The notes below the pieces were generated by a model. The model was not told the DNA's origin. It ran no database searches and saw only the letters and a list, made by a program, of their open reading frames with translations. DNA of 64,000 bases, taken from contig DATGLD010000043.1 of the NCBI GenBank assembly GCA_035294305.1, positions 4,740 to 68,739 on the forward strand. The letters run 5' to 3'. Source of the stretch: DASRBN01 sp035294305. GTDB lineage: Bacteria; Chloroflexota; Ktedonobacteria; Ktedonobacterales; Ktedonobacteraceae. Below are positions 16,884 to 25,737 of this stretch, piece after piece. How positions within the stretch are numbered: the first letter of the stretch is position 1; each line of letters begins with the position of its first letter. The position numbers and the translations under genes were made by a program.

Positions 16884-19064
16884 CTATCCCTCTCTGTTTC
16901 CTAGTTCCTGGTAAATCTTCACGAGGCGTTGTACATAGTGACTCCAACCGCTTGCGGCATCCAGAGCCAGCGCTTCAGGCGCTGGCAGCCTGTAATCGAG
17001 TGTTTGTGCGGCGATCATTGCGTGGGCCAGTGAATCGCGGCTGCCTGCTTCATAGAGGAGACTGGCGCGGGGTGGCAACATACCGCGAAAACGCGGCAGG
17101 TTGGGCGCAATTACGATACGTTCAAAAGAGAGCCCCAGCATGGCTAGCTCCAGCATGCCGGCGCAATGAATGGCGAAATGGGGCAGCACCAGGGCATCAG
17201 CAGCTCCCATGTAGAGAGCAACGTCCTCTTTGGAAGGCCCAGCGAGGTGCAGGTGAATGGCGGAATTATGCGCCGCCAGCTTCAAGATACGCCCGGGCAT
17301 TCTTGCATCGACTGGGCAGCCCACAAGCAGTAATTGAGGATTCGCATGCGCAGGTGATGCTTTATCCCGAACAGGGGATCGACCCAAGCGGCCGGTCATG
17401 TCGGAAAATGCTGAGAGCAGGTAGAGCAGTTCGCGTTCAGTATGCATCGAAGCCAGGCACAGGTAGGCGAAACCAGCATTTACAGGGAAATCGAGCCGCA
17501 AGCGAGCTGCTGCGCGAAGTGGAGCCGGTGGATAATAACCGCGGAAACCGGGATGAGGCAGGCAACGCGCGCGCCGGCGCAGTGTTTTATCACGATAGAG
17601 CTGGTCGGGCTGGCGCGTATATGCAATAATCGCATCACTGGCATACATGAGCTTGCGCTCGTGCAGGCGAGGCGAGTGAAAGCGCAGCCCATGGGTACTC
17701 TGCCACCAGCCTCCCACGTCTGTTGTAACAATGCGTATTCCCCATTGATGTGCCAGCCAGAGACGAAACCAGAGCCTTTTTCGCTGCCGGTAGGTCAGGC
17801 GCAGCGCCCCTGGACGGTAAAAGTGTATGATGCCCAGCGCTTTCGCTTGAGAAGCGCGATGTTGCCAGAGCCATGAAAGCGGGATCCCGGCGCTTTGAAG
17901 ACAGTCAATATCCAGCGCACCTAGCGCTTGCGCGACTAGATCCGCGGTCGGGTCTGGCGTGGTTGGGCGAATGAATAGCACGGCGGGCACCGTGAATACT
18001 GACGGGGCGCGCATGAGGAATGCGAGATGTTGCCGCAGGCGTCCTCTGCTGCGGGCCTGGTCCATGGCCGTGAGCAGGCGTTCGCTTGAAGAGCGCCTCG
18101 CCAGGCGCAGCAGAGGACGATGTACCAGGCCAAGAAACACTATTGCGCGCAGGTCACTCAGAGCAGCTCGCAGCAGGGCAGGCGCTTTGCGGTAGCTGAT
18201 ATCCCTGTATTGGGCCAGCACCTCGGAACGTCCCTGCCAGTATGCGCGCCCGGCAAAGAACGCACGAACCAGCCGCGGCGCGGTTACTCGATGCATCACA
18301 ACGGCCTCCGGCTCATACCACAGCGCGCAGCCGGCGGAGCGCAGGCGCCGGCAAAGGTCCGCGACCTCCGCACTGGTCGGAGCATGCATGCGTTTGCTCA
18401 GAAACGGTGTGAAGTTGCCGGTCGCCCGCAGCGCTTCGATCTTTACTGAGAAGCCACAACTGCTAAAATTTTGCGTTTCAGCCAGTTGTATGCGTTCGCT
18501 CGCCGGGGCGAAATATCCCAGCATCTCAAGCATATCATCAGAGAGCCAATGGGGGCGCTTCGCCTCCCAACGCAGTTCGACTCGCGCGCCAATGGCACAG
18601 GCGCCGGTGGCCTGGTATGCCGTCCGCAGGCGGGCAAGAAAGTAGGGGTCTGCCACCGCGTCATCATCGAGAAAAACGGCTATTTCGCCCGATGCCGCCA
18701 GCAATCCAGTATTGCGGGCATAGGCCAGGCCATTCTGGGGCTCAACCAGGCATTGGACCTTCCAACTATCGCCAGGCGACTGCTTTGTCCGCGCACCGGC
18801 ATCTACATAAGCGCGCACCGCGTTAAGCGTGCCATCGCTGGAACCATTGTCTATCACAATAACTTCAAATTCATCGTAGGCAAGAGTTTGACGACGCAGG
18901 CTGGCCAATGTGGTGAGAACCAGGTTGCGGCGATTGTAGGTACAGAGAATCACACTGAAATAGGGGGCTTTCCGAGCTACAGGAGCCTCCTGCCTATGCC
19001 GGTGTTCCGTGCTCACGCGGCCAGATTTGCGCGTATTGAGGCGTGATCGTTGCCGTGTGCTCAC
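16884..19064 (-). CDS. Two-domain glycosyltransferase: GT2 fused to GT-B-like domain
   Basis: 726 aa. The N-terminal half (about 30-290) is a GT-A family 2 transferase: FSVILCTYNRRNLVLTTLAS, VIVIDNGSSDGT and FLDDDAVADPYF (the DxD nucleotide-sugar metal site). The C-terminal half (about 390-720) looks like a GT-B glycosyltransferase, with LLLVGCPVDARMPGRI, LGPS-like HLAGPSKEDVALYMGAADALVLP and a degenerate donor-site region. The start is a GTG at 19064, preceded by GGAGG with 7-nt spacing, overlapping the flippase stop as GTGA; the longer open frame to 19547 is rejected because it lies over the flippase gene. It probably assembles an extracellular polysaccharide exported by the flippase. Confidence 0.85.
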   Translation of the reverse strand: MSTRQRSRLNTRKSGRVSTEHRHRQEAPVARKAPYFSVILCTYNRRNLVLTTLASLRRQTLAYDEFEVIVIDNGSSDGTLNAVRAYVDAGARTKQSPGDSWKVQCLVEPQNGLAYARNTGLLAASGEIAVFLDDDAVADPYFLARLRTAYQATGACAIGARVELRWEAKRPHWLSDDMLEMLGYFAPASERIQLAETQNFSSCGFSVKIEALRATGNFTPFLSKRMHAPTSAEVADLCRRLRSAGCALWYEPEAVVMHRVTAPRLVRAFFAGRAYWQGRSEVLAQYRDISYRKAPALLRAALSDLRAIVFLGLVHRPLLRLARRSSSERLLTAMDQARSRGRLRQHLAFLMRAPSVFTVPAVLFIRPTTPDPTADLVAQALGALDIDCLQSAGIPLSWLWQHRASQAKALGIIHFYRPGALRLTYRQRKRLWFRLWLAHQWGIRIVTTDVGGWWQSTHGLRFHSPRLHERKLMYASDAIIAYTRQPDQLYRDKTLRRRARCLPHPGFRGYYPPAPLRAAARLRLDFPVNAGFAYLCLASMHTERELLYLLSAFSDMTGRLGRSPVRDKASPAHANPQLLLVGCPVDARMPGRILKLAAHNSAIHLHLAGPSKEDVALYMGAADALVLPHFAIHCAGMLELAMLGLSFERIVIAPNLPRFRGMLPPRASLLYEAGSRDSLAHAMIAAQTLDYRLPAPEALALDAASGWSHYVQRLVKIYQELGNREG

Positions 19065-20470
19065 CGGTATACCTCCAGCATACACCTGCGGCAGACGACT
19101 ATTGAGCAGGTGGCATACACAACCTGGGCGCTGGCGCTGGCAAATGCCGCACCGGAAACTCCCCAGGTGAGGGTGCATGGAAAAGCCAGGATAAGATTGA
19201 GTATTGCTGCCACAGCGCCCGGCCAGACCTGCGCCCGTTTGTGGCCGGAGGAAGCGAGACGTGTGATACTGGTTGTGGCGATGCTGCCAAGCACAGCGGA
19301 GATAAGTAAGATGCGGCAAGGTGTGACCGCGGGCAGGTAGGCCTCTCCAAAACAGGATGCGATGATATTGGGGCTGTATACAAACACCAGGATACCCATT
19401 GGAAGAGCAAGCAGCGCGGTATAGGCCGTAGTTTTGATCCATGCCTCGGTCGCATTCAAATAATGTTGGCCGGGGACATAGCGCAGGAGGAATGGCAACA
19501 GGCAGGTTGAGAGCAACGCGGGAGGAATGTTCATGAAACCGGTACATAGTATTGAGCCGAGCATGTAGAAGCCGAGCTCAGCGGCGCTGTGCCCGTGTCC
19601 CAGAAAGAGAAGCTCAGAGGGCTGCCAGACGATGCCATCCAGAATGAAGAGCAGCAATGGGCTGCTTAGCCCGCGTGTGAGGCGCTGCTTCAGGAGTAGA
19701 CCCGGTGAGAGCGATTCTCTGAGCGGCAGCAAGCGCATGATGTAGAGTAGGGCAATGGTAAGCATGAAGAGGCTTGACGCTGCGGAGGCAAGCAAAAAAA
19801 ATGCTGCCAGCGTCTGCCCTGGGTCCAGGTATGGCCAATCACTGCTAGGAGAGGTGGCTCCCGTCGTCTCAGCAGCTACGCTAGTTATTCTCCCGCCCGG
19901 AAGCTGCGTATAAATGGCGAATAAAACGAGTAGCAGCAGAACAATTGCGCCTATAAGCTGGATGGCTGCTAGCAGGTCGTAACGACGCAGGCTGCGCAGG
20001 GTAATGCTGGCTACCCCGTTCAAAAGCAGAGGCGGAACCGATAAGCCAGCTATGAGCAGCAGGAAGCCAGGGGCATTGCCTCCAAAAAAACGCGCAAATG
20101 GAAGAACCAGCAAGAGGTAGACAAGGCAATAGAGCAGAATTTTGCGATAGTGATGCCGCCACACAAAGTAGAAGATTCCGGCCATTAACCGGGGGGATTC
20201 GCGGCTGGCAATCTCACCGGTGTAGCGGCCGCTAAGTGCGGACATGCCTATACCGGTGACAGGTGCCGCGACGGTCGCAAGCCAGCGAATAAAAGAATAA
20301 CTGCCGAAAGCCGCCGGGCCCAGCGAGCGCACAATCAGAGCCGTCGAGCAGAAGCCGAGTAAGGCGGCGCAGCCGACGGTACATAAACGCGCGGCTCCTG
20401 GCCGGACGACGCCCTGCCTTTTCACAAAAGAGAGAGTTTTTGGATGTTGTAAAAGCATATTCCCTTCCAT
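19061..20470 (-). CDS. Polysaccharide flippase (Wzx/MATE-like)
   Basis: About 469 aa with some 12 to 14 hydrophobic segments. The opening VRPGAARLCTVGCAALLGF, then LIVRSLGPAAFGSYSFIRWL and SALSGRYTGEIASRE, follows the pattern of the oligosaccharide-repeat-unit flippase family (MVF superfamily), where LGPxxFGxYS is characteristic. It would move lipid-linked glycan across the membrane. Starts ATG 20470, GTG 20476 or ATG 20458 are all possible. Its last codons contain the ribosome binding site and start of the glycosyltransferase gene (4-bp GTGA overlap), so the two are translationally coupled. Confidence 0.87.
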   Translation of the reverse strand: MEGNMLLQHPKTLSFVKRQGVVRPGAARLCTVGCAALLGFCSTALIVRSLGPAAFGSYSFIRWLATVAAPVTGIGMSALSGRYTGEIASRESPRLMAGIFYFVWRHHYRKILLYCLVYLLLVLPFARFFGGNAPGFLLLIAGLSVPPLLLNGVASITLRSLRRYDLLAAIQLIGAIVLLLLVLFAIYTQLPGGRITSVAAETTGATSPSSDWPYLDPGQTLAAFFLLASAASSLFMLTIALLYIMRLLPLRESLSPGLLLKQRLTRGLSSPLLLFILDGIVWQPSELLFLGHGHSAAELGFYMLGSILCTGFMNIPPALLSTCLLPFLLRYVPGQHYLNATEAWIKTTAYTALLALPMGILVFVYSPNIIASCFGEAYLPAVTPCRILLISAVLGSIATTSITRLASSGHKRAQVWPGAVAAILNLILAFPCTLTWGVSGAAFASASAQVVYATCSIVVCRRCMLEVYR

Positions 20471-20534
20471 CCCCACATATCCACCGGTTCACACAAAAGG
20501 AATTTTCACGATCAAGATTGGTAAGCAGAGTGGC

Positions 20535-20577
20535 CTCGCCGTGTCATTCTGAGCTGCGCTCAGAATGACACGGCGAG
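20535..20577. repeat. Palindromic GTCATTCTGAG repeat copy, 20-bp perfect stem
   Basis: Arms 20535-20554 and 20558-20577 with a 3-nt loop, in the spacer between the divergent flippase and phosphodiesterase-like genes, so it is not at a gene end. It shares the word GTCATTCTGAG with the 8243-8306 palindrome. The AT-rich remainder (20600-20775) should hold the promoter of the next gene; a tandem CAGTATGACATAGTATGACA is visible at about 20663. Confidence 0.7.
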
Positions 20578-20775
20578 AGAGTGCTGACCGATCTTGCTGG
20601 AAAAGTTCATTATACGTCTACATACACATGCATGTGCCCCTCCCGATAGCATCTTCATAGTACAGTATGACATAGTATGACAAATTGATGAGCATGATAT
20701 CTATTGCTCATTATCATATATGGTAGGGAACATAATCATTTAACTAAAGCAGATGTTGATTAAAAGGGGCGTGGA

Positions 20776-22179
20776 ATGACAAGAGTGGTAATACTCGGCA
20801 TAAGTGGATTAGACCCGGACCTCTTACGCGTGTATGGGTCATCATTGCCTGCTATGCGCCACTTGATGCTGGAATCGCCATTCCTGGAATGTAGATCGAC
20901 TTTTCCTCCTGTGCCCGTTTCAGCATGGGCCAGCATCTATACGGGACGAAACCCCGCCAATCATGGCATTTCAGGCATCGGCAGCATGGATGATTTCGAG
21001 CACAGGGACCATCCGGCATTACCGGGACAAGGGATTGTCGAGGGTGAGACTTTCTGGGATATAGCAGGGCGCGCGGGCAAGCGAGTCTTTGCCAGCACGA
21101 AGATAGACGCGAATCAGGACCATTCCTCTATCATCTCTTTGCTGCGAAAGCCGGATGAGTTCTGCCGGGTGCTCTATGAAAGGACCTCACAGCAGGCGGC
21201 CGCCGGACTCAAGATGTTGAAACGCGCGCCATGGGACCTCTTCTTCTCGCGGTTCGATGCTCTGGATTACGTACAACACCTGTTGTGGCGCTATAGCGAC
21301 CCCGCTGATCCTGGCTATCCCGGTAACACTCCCTACGCGCATCTTATCGCGGATTTTTATGATCTCTTCGACCGCATCACCGGCAGCTTTCGAGCGGCCC
21401 TGGGCCAGGAATGCGTGCTGCTGATAGTGAGCGGCTACGGGTTCGGAAGACGCTGCATACGACGCCTGCAGGTCAACGAATGGTTGCGCAGCCGGCAACT
21501 CCTGACGCCTCGCTCAAGGCCGCAGCACTGGTTTAGCCAGCGTTACCTGGCAAGACAGAGAAAGATACGACCGGCTGCATTATTCACACACTTGCAATTA
21601 TGGGATGGGATGCCGGAAAGCCGGCCATCCCCGGCAAGCCATGAAAGCTTGCATCGCGAGCTTGCCGGGATACTTACAGAGAAAACGATTGCGCGCGTGG
21701 TAGACCTTGCTGGTATCAGTCCCTTTGGCGGGATCAAGCTGAACCGCGCGTGTATCGAGCAGCGCAATCATACATACGAGCAGGTGCGAAAGACTCTGCT
21801 GGTGGACCTGGCACAACTGCGGGTAAAAGGACAGCGCATCGTCAACTGGGCAAAGGCGCGTGAAGATGTCTACAGCGGCAAATTCATTGAGCGCTTCCCA
21901 GATATTCTTTTCGAGTTGCGCAGCGATTTCGGTGTAGATACGCAATTGTATGTCCCGCTCGTGACACAGGAACCAGTGCGTCGCTTTATTTCAGGCGAGC
22001 GCACGATGAGCGGGGTTTTGTTACTAGGAAATCTGCCTGAAAGAGCGCAGATTTGCGATGACATGCGCGAACCTTCGGTAGCAGATGTCGCTCCCACCAT
22101 TCTCAGCTTGCTGGATGTAGCCGGCGCCAGACTTGATGGGAAGGCGCTTGTTCAGCTACAACCGGCGAATATCATTTAA
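20776..22179 (+). CDS. Alkaline-phosphatase-fold phosphodiesterase homologue with lost metal ligands
   Basis: 467 aa, related to the type I phosphodiesterase/nucleotide pyrophosphatase family. Framework segments are clear: STFPPVPVSAWASIYTGRNPANHGI, FFSRFDALDYVQHLLWRY and DVAPTILSLLDV. Several active-site positions differ from the family: GIDGA is GISGL, the nucleophile segment PPVT is PPVP, SDHGFG is SGYGFG, and the late GxHR is GERT. Only the Asp and His of DALDYVQH remain. It is therefore probably catalytically inactive or has a different activity. It is cytosolic by sequence (no signal peptide). It lies next to, but divergent from, the polysaccharide module and convergent with a sigma-factor gene. 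Confidence 0.8.
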   Translation: MTRVVILGISGLDPDLLRVYGSSLPAMRHLMLESPFLECRSTFPPVPVSAWASIYTGRNPANHGISGIGSMDDFEHRDHPALPGQGIVEGETFWDIAGRAGKRVFASTKIDANQDHSSIISLLRKPDEFCRVLYERTSQQAAAGLKMLKRAPWDLFFSRFDALDYVQHLLWRYSDPADPGYPGNTPYAHLIADFYDLFDRITGSFRAALGQECVLLIVSGYGFGRRCIRRLQVNEWLRSRQLLTPRSRPQHWFSQRYLARQRKIRPAALFTHLQLWDGMPESRPSPASHESLHRELAGILTEKTIARVVDLAGISPFGGIKLNRACIEQRNHTYEQVRKTLLVDLAQLRVKGQRIVNWAKAREDVYSGKFIERFPDILFELRSDFGVDTQLYVPLVTQEPVRRFISGERTMSGVLLLGNLPERAQICDDMREPSVADVAPTILSLLDVAGARLDGKALVQLQPANII

Positions 22180-22208
22180 AAGGTTGTCTTTTCTCATCTC
22201 TACTTCAT

Positions 22209-22997
22209 TCAAACATACAATGAAGATGGCTGTAAATTTGTGAAGATATCGTTTTCTTGAGATTGGCGGTTTTTGACGCTTTCTCCGGCGTCGGATGCGC
22301 TCAAAACACGCCTTAAATTTGCGAGAGCCGCCTGGATGCGCTTTTTGAGGGTATTCTCGGACGTTTGCAACGTCTCAGACATTTCGAGTAGCGTCATGCC
22401 TTGATAATAATGCAAGATGATGACCGCTCGCTGCTTGATAGGCAGTTTCTTGATGGCACGCGCGATATCCCAATCGCGCTCCCGGAGCCCCTTGTGGTCA
22501 TCGGCTATCTGTGCTGCCAGATCGGTTGCCTGTTCGGAGAGCGCCTGGCGAACGAATGCTGTCGAGCGAGCCAGGCGGCGCTTAAAACTGATGCATTGAT
22601 TGACGACGATACGCATGAGCCAGGGACGTAACGCGCTTGCCTCGCGCAGGCTGGGCAGGTGCTGCCAGGCCTGAATCAACGCATCCTGCACAGCATCTTC
22701 CGCGATATCCCGATCTCCTACAATCATAGAGGCAGTACGCAACATCAAGGCGGCGTACTGGTGAACAATCTCCTCAAAGGCCTCTTTATCCCCTTCCAGG
22801 GCACGTGAAACCAACTGCTGTTGCTCATCTCGTTCGGATGGCACAATCGTATTTGCAACGATCGATCCTACTCGTTGCGTATATAGAGAGAACTCGTCTG
22901 AGGTTTCTAGATTCGGCTGCTCGCCGGCCACATTTTCGAGTTCGCTGTTTATTTCATCTAAAATATGCGGTGCCGCTTCATATGTTAATCCTGGCAT
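22209..22997 (-). CDS. ECF-type RNA polymerase sigma factor
   Basis: 262 aa. Region 2 reads EEIVHQYAALMLRTASMIVGDRDIAEDAVQDALIQAWQHL with the typical DAEDAxQD-like segment, and region 4 AIKKLPIKQRAVIILHYYQGMTLLEMSETLQTSENTLKKRI is an intact helix-turn-helix. An unusual N-terminal extension of about 55 aa precedes region 2 and could bind a regulator. AGGAGTAGGGA lies directly before the ATG. No anti-sigma gene is adjacent, so its control is unknown. Convergent with the phosphodiesterase-like gene with a 29-nt gap. Confidence 0.92.
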   Translation of the reverse strand: MPGLTYEAAPHILDEINSELENVAGEQPNLETSDEFSLYTQRVGSIVANTIVPSERDEQQQLVSRALEGDKEAFEEIVHQYAALMLRTASMIVGDRDIAEDAVQDALIQAWQHLPSLREASALRPWLMRIVVNQCISFKRRLARSTAFVRQALSEQATDLAAQIADDHKGLRERDWDIARAIKKLPIKQRAVIILHYYQGMTLLEMSETLQTSENTLKKRIQAALANLRRVLSASDAGESVKNRQSQENDIFTNLQPSSLYV

Positions 22998-23118
22998 TTC
23001 CCTACTCCTACTATGTTATGCAATCTTTATACAAATATATAACGTATATTGTACGTGAGAATAAGGTGGGTAGGCTCACGTTTTTGATGGTGAGGAAAAA
23101 CGAAAAATTATGGGGAAT

Positions 23119-23167
23119 GCATAGAAAAAGGAGCCTGGATAATCCTGGATGCCCCTTTTTTCTATGC
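23119..23167 (-). terminator. Intrinsic terminator after the AI-2E transporter gene
   Basis: Inverted repeat GCATAGAAAAAGG with CCTTTTTTCTATGC around an inner AGCCTGGAT/ATCCTGGAT segment, 10 nt after the stop of the 23178-24407 gene on the minus strand. The arms supply the T-tract. Confidence 0.7.
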
Positions 23168-23177
23168 TAAGAGGCAG

Positions 23178-24407
23178 CTATCCTAGCTTTTCTTCATGGT
23201 GAGGAACAGCTTCCTCCCTTGTGGATTTGCCGGTATTCTGTTGATCTACACCGGCAACGGAATCGGCTGCTCTAGTAGCGACTTCCTCAACAGTGGATTT
23301 GGGAGCGTTGGGAAACTGATCGGGGTGCGTTTCCCGCCAGTTCTGGTAGATGGCAATGAGGAGAGCCTGTAAAAGGCCCGCGATTGGTGAGGCAAGAACT
23401 GCGCCCCAGATGCCAAACAGTTCAGCGCCGGCGAGGAGGGCGACGAGAGCGACGGCAGGATGGAGACCGACCGCCTTGCCAACAATACGCGGCCCAACGA
23501 CATCGCCCTCGATGATATGGACAACAATGAAATACGCCAGCACGAGGACGGCGATGAGCCATCCCTGGGTTAGCGCGATCAGAACGCAGATGGCCCCCGA
23601 CGTCAGCGTCCCTAAAACTGGAATGAACTCCAGCACGAAAGCCAGCACGCCGAGCAGGACCGCGTAGGGAACATGCAGGATAGCCATGCCGATGCCCACG
23701 AGCAGACCGATTAAGAGCGAGAGTGTGACCTGGCCGCGAATATAGCCGCCGATGACACGGTTGAACGTATCTAAGAGAAAGATGGTACGCTCCCTCTCCA
23801 TCAGGGGGACGTTGCGACGTATCCAGCGCACGGTGCGTTCGCCATCGATGAGCAGGTAGATACTGAGTACTGCCACCACGATAACATCGAGGATAAAGTT
23901 AGCGATGCCAGTCAATACGGGTAGGGCACTGCCAACGAAGCCCTCTGCCTGGTTTGCAATCTGCTGGCCGACCTGATTTATCTGTGCCTGCGTCACGCCG
24001 AAGCGATGAGCAAAAGCCACGATGGGAGTGAGGGGATTGGTCCCGCCATTACCGGTTAATGATTTCGCCAGCGCCCCTATCTGGTCTATTGCTGTGTTGG
24101 CGACAAAGTAGAGCAAGAGGCTGATTGCGCTTAGCACTACCAGGTAGACGATCAGAATGGCGATGATGCGCGGGATGAAGCGCGACAGAAACTTTACGGC
24201 CGGAGCAAGCGCGAACGCGAGCAGCGTCGCGACGGTTATGACGAGCAGCGTTCTGACGACCCAACCAAGGGCCCACAGGACGACAAGCCCAAGGCCAATC
24301 CAGGCCAGAATAGCGATCGGTATATCTCGTCTCTGTGCCCATTTCGAGGCTACCTCGGGAGCGACATTGACGCGAAATTTGTTGAGGCTGTTGCTATCTA
24401 AAGGCAT
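23178..24407 (-). CDS. AI-2E family transporter
   Basis: 409 aa membrane protein of the AI-2E transporter family (PerM/TqsA/YtvI-like). About eight hydrophobic segments; the conserved core is GGYIRGQVTLSLLIGLLVGIG, then LLGVLAFVLEFIPVLGTLTSG and IEGDVVGPRIVGKAVGLHP. A charged C-terminal tail of ~45 aa is added. Members export autoinducer-2 or other small molecules, or act as Na/H antiporters; the substrate here is unknown. Single-gene unit ending at a terminator. Confidence 0.9.
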   Translation of the reverse strand: MPLDSNSLNKFRVNVAPEVASKWAQRRDIPIAILAWIGLGLVVLWALGWVVRTLLVITVATLLAFALAPAVKFLSRFIPRIIAILIVYLVVLSAISLLLYFVANTAIDQIGALAKSLTGNGGTNPLTPIVAFAHRFGVTQAQINQVGQQIANQAEGFVGSALPVLTGIANFILDVIVVAVLSIYLLIDGERTVRWIRRNVPLMERERTIFLLDTFNRVIGGYIRGQVTLSLLIGLLVGIGMAILHVPYAVLLGVLAFVLEFIPVLGTLTSGAICVLIALTQGWLIAVLVLAYFIVVHIIEGDVVGPRIVGKAVGLHPAVALVALLAGAELFGIWGAVLASPIAGLLQALLIAIYQNWRETHPDQFPNAPKSTVEEVATRAADSVAGVDQQNTGKSTREEAVPHHEEKLG

Positions 24408-24530
24408 AAATGGGTTTCTTTCTTATCGAAATCAGGGTCTTGACCGCCTACAAGCACGTTATGCGAAGCCAATATCATGAACATATTGTACTATATTTCA
24501 TAAGAACACGCGTATGTTTAGGAAATAATT

Positions 24531-24600
24531 TCAATCAGAACGAACAAGAGCCAGGATACCATCTTATAAAAATCCTGGCTCTTGTTCGTTCTGATTGAAG
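24531..24600. terminator. 28-bp perfect hairpin after tRNA-Gln
   Basis: Arms 24531-24558 and 24573-24600, perfectly complementary, loop 14 nt. It begins 9 nt beyond the tRNA 3' end on the minus strand and so ends the tRNA transcript; it also lies upstream of the AI-2E gene. Confidence 0.8.
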
Positions 24601-24609
24601 GTGGCTGGG

Positions 24610-24680
24610 CTGGGGTGCAGGGATTCGAACCCCAATTGGCCGATCCAGAGTCGGCAGTCCTACCATTGAACGACACCCCA
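24610..24680 (-). tRNA. tRNA-Gln (anticodon CTG)
   Basis: 71 nt folding as a cloverleaf on the minus strand: acceptor TGGGGTG with CACCCCA, D-arm GTTC/GGAC, anticodon stem GCCGA/TCGGC with loop CTCTGGA (anticodon CTG, reading CAG), and T-arm loop TTCGAAT. The T stem has two G-T pairs. Discriminator G; CCA is not encoded. A consensus promoter precedes it and a 28-bp hairpin follows. Confidence 0.93.
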
Positions 24681-24702
24681 GTATTGTTCGCTCGTGAGGT
24701 GT

Positions 24703-24731
24703 ATGATACCCTACCTATTGCGAGTTGTCAA
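24703..24731 (-). promoter_or_regulatory. Promoter of tRNA-Gln
   Basis: On the minus strand TTGACA (24731-24726), 17-nt spacer, TATCAT (24708-24703). Transcription should begin about 16 nt before the tRNA 5' end. Confidence 0.75.
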
Positions 24732-24732
24732 G

Positions 24733-24873
24733 AGGCGGTCCTGCCATCCACTCATAATTCTTGCAGCGGGCCTACGGCCCGTCAGGACGGGAGGGGAAGC
24801 AAGCGGGGACACCCCGCACCCCGGCAGGGGTGAAACCCCTGCACCCCGAGTTATGAGTGGATGTCAGGCGGTC
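24733..24873. repeat. MITE-like element with terminal inverted repeats and 8-bp flanking direct repeat
   Basis: Inverted repeats of 18 bp with one mismatch at 24740-24757 and 24851-24868 (inner part CATCCACTCATAA) enclose GC-rich hairpins GGGCCTACGGCCC, GCGGGGACACCCCGC and CAGGGGTGAAACCCCTG. The octamer AGGCGGTC occurs directly outside on both sides (24733-24740, 24866-24873), as a target duplication would. No protein is encoded. It abuts the -35 of the tRNA-Gln promoter. Confidence 0.55.
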
Positions 24874-25048
24874 AGGTGATATGCTATTCCAAAATTGGGT
24901 GCAATGAGGTAGAATAAAGCCCGATATCGAATTGAAAATCAGGGAAGGGGCGTAAAATATATTGCGCCCAAAAAAGGTCAGATACGTATGTGATAATAGA
25001 TCATCATACGAACTATCAAGGGACTTAGTAGAGAAAGGATAACATAAA

Positions 25049-25690
25049 ATGGCTCAACAAACCGAATTAGCGATCAGCCCCCGCGAGGTAATGGGCAAGG
25101 CGACCAAACGCCTGCGCAAAGCCGGGATCATTCCGGCCAATATCTTTGGACATCACGAGGAGCCACAGGCAGTGCAAATAGATGCCATTGCTTTTGATCA
25201 GTTAGTACGAGGGCATCACGCAACGAATATCATCGCTCTGCGCCTGCCCGGCGATGCTGCGCCCCAGACTGCTCTGATTCGCCACGTACAGCACGATCCC
25301 CGCAGTGGCAAGGTCATTCATGTCGATTTCTTCCGTGTCAGCCTGAACGAGCGTATCACGTCAAAAATTCCGCTGCGCTTCGCCGGCGAGGCGCCAGCAG
25401 TCAAGAACGAGGGTGGCGTGTTGCTGCACCTGCTGGACGCGCTTGAGATCGAGTGTGAAGCCAAGGACCTGGTTGAATACATCGAAGTCGATGTGACGCC
25501 GCTCACCGAAATAGATGCTATAATCCACGCTGGAGATGTCAAACTGCCGGAAAACTATACCTTGCTCACTGACCCGAAAGAGGGAATCGCCAAGGTAGCC
25601 GCTACACGAGCCGAGATAGCTGAGGAGGCTGAGGCCACGGAGGGCGGGGCGGCAACTCCTGCGCCGGCTGCTCCTACCCCCGAGGCATAG
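25049..25690 (+). CDS. rplY: 50S ribosomal protein L25, general stress protein Ctc form
   Basis: 213 aa, the long two-domain TL5/CTC form that binds 5S rRNA in the large subunit. The N-terminal domain has GKATKRLRKAGIIPANIFG and VQHDPRSGKVIHVDFFRV; the C-terminal domain reads ITSKIPLRFAGEAPAVKNEGG and ends in an Ala/Pro/Glu-rich tail. AGAAAGGA precedes the ATG. The GT4 gene begins 47 nt downstream on the same strand. Confidence 0.95.
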   Translation: MAQQTELAISPREVMGKATKRLRKAGIIPANIFGHHEEPQAVQIDAIAFDQLVRGHHATNIIALRLPGDAAPQTALIRHVQHDPRSGKVIHVDFFRVSLNERITSKIPLRFAGEAPAVKNEGGVLLHLLDALEIECEAKDLVEYIEVDVTPLTEIDAIIHAGDVKLPENYTLLTDPKEGIAKVAATRAEIAEEAEATEGGAATPAPAAPTPEA

Positions 25691-25737
25691 CTAGCCGGGG
25701 AAGCCGGCAGCAATCATACTGGAAACGGGCGATAGAC

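Noticed and set aside
19065..19547. N-terminal 161-codon extension of the glycosyltransferase frame
   Set aside because: It lies wholly over the flippase gene, has low-complexity His/Cys/Pro-rich composition, and a GTG with GGAGG at the flippase stop is a much better start.
24582..24833. Plus-strand ORF over the tRNA-Gln gene
   Set aside because: Antisense to a clear tRNA and part of the MITE-like element.
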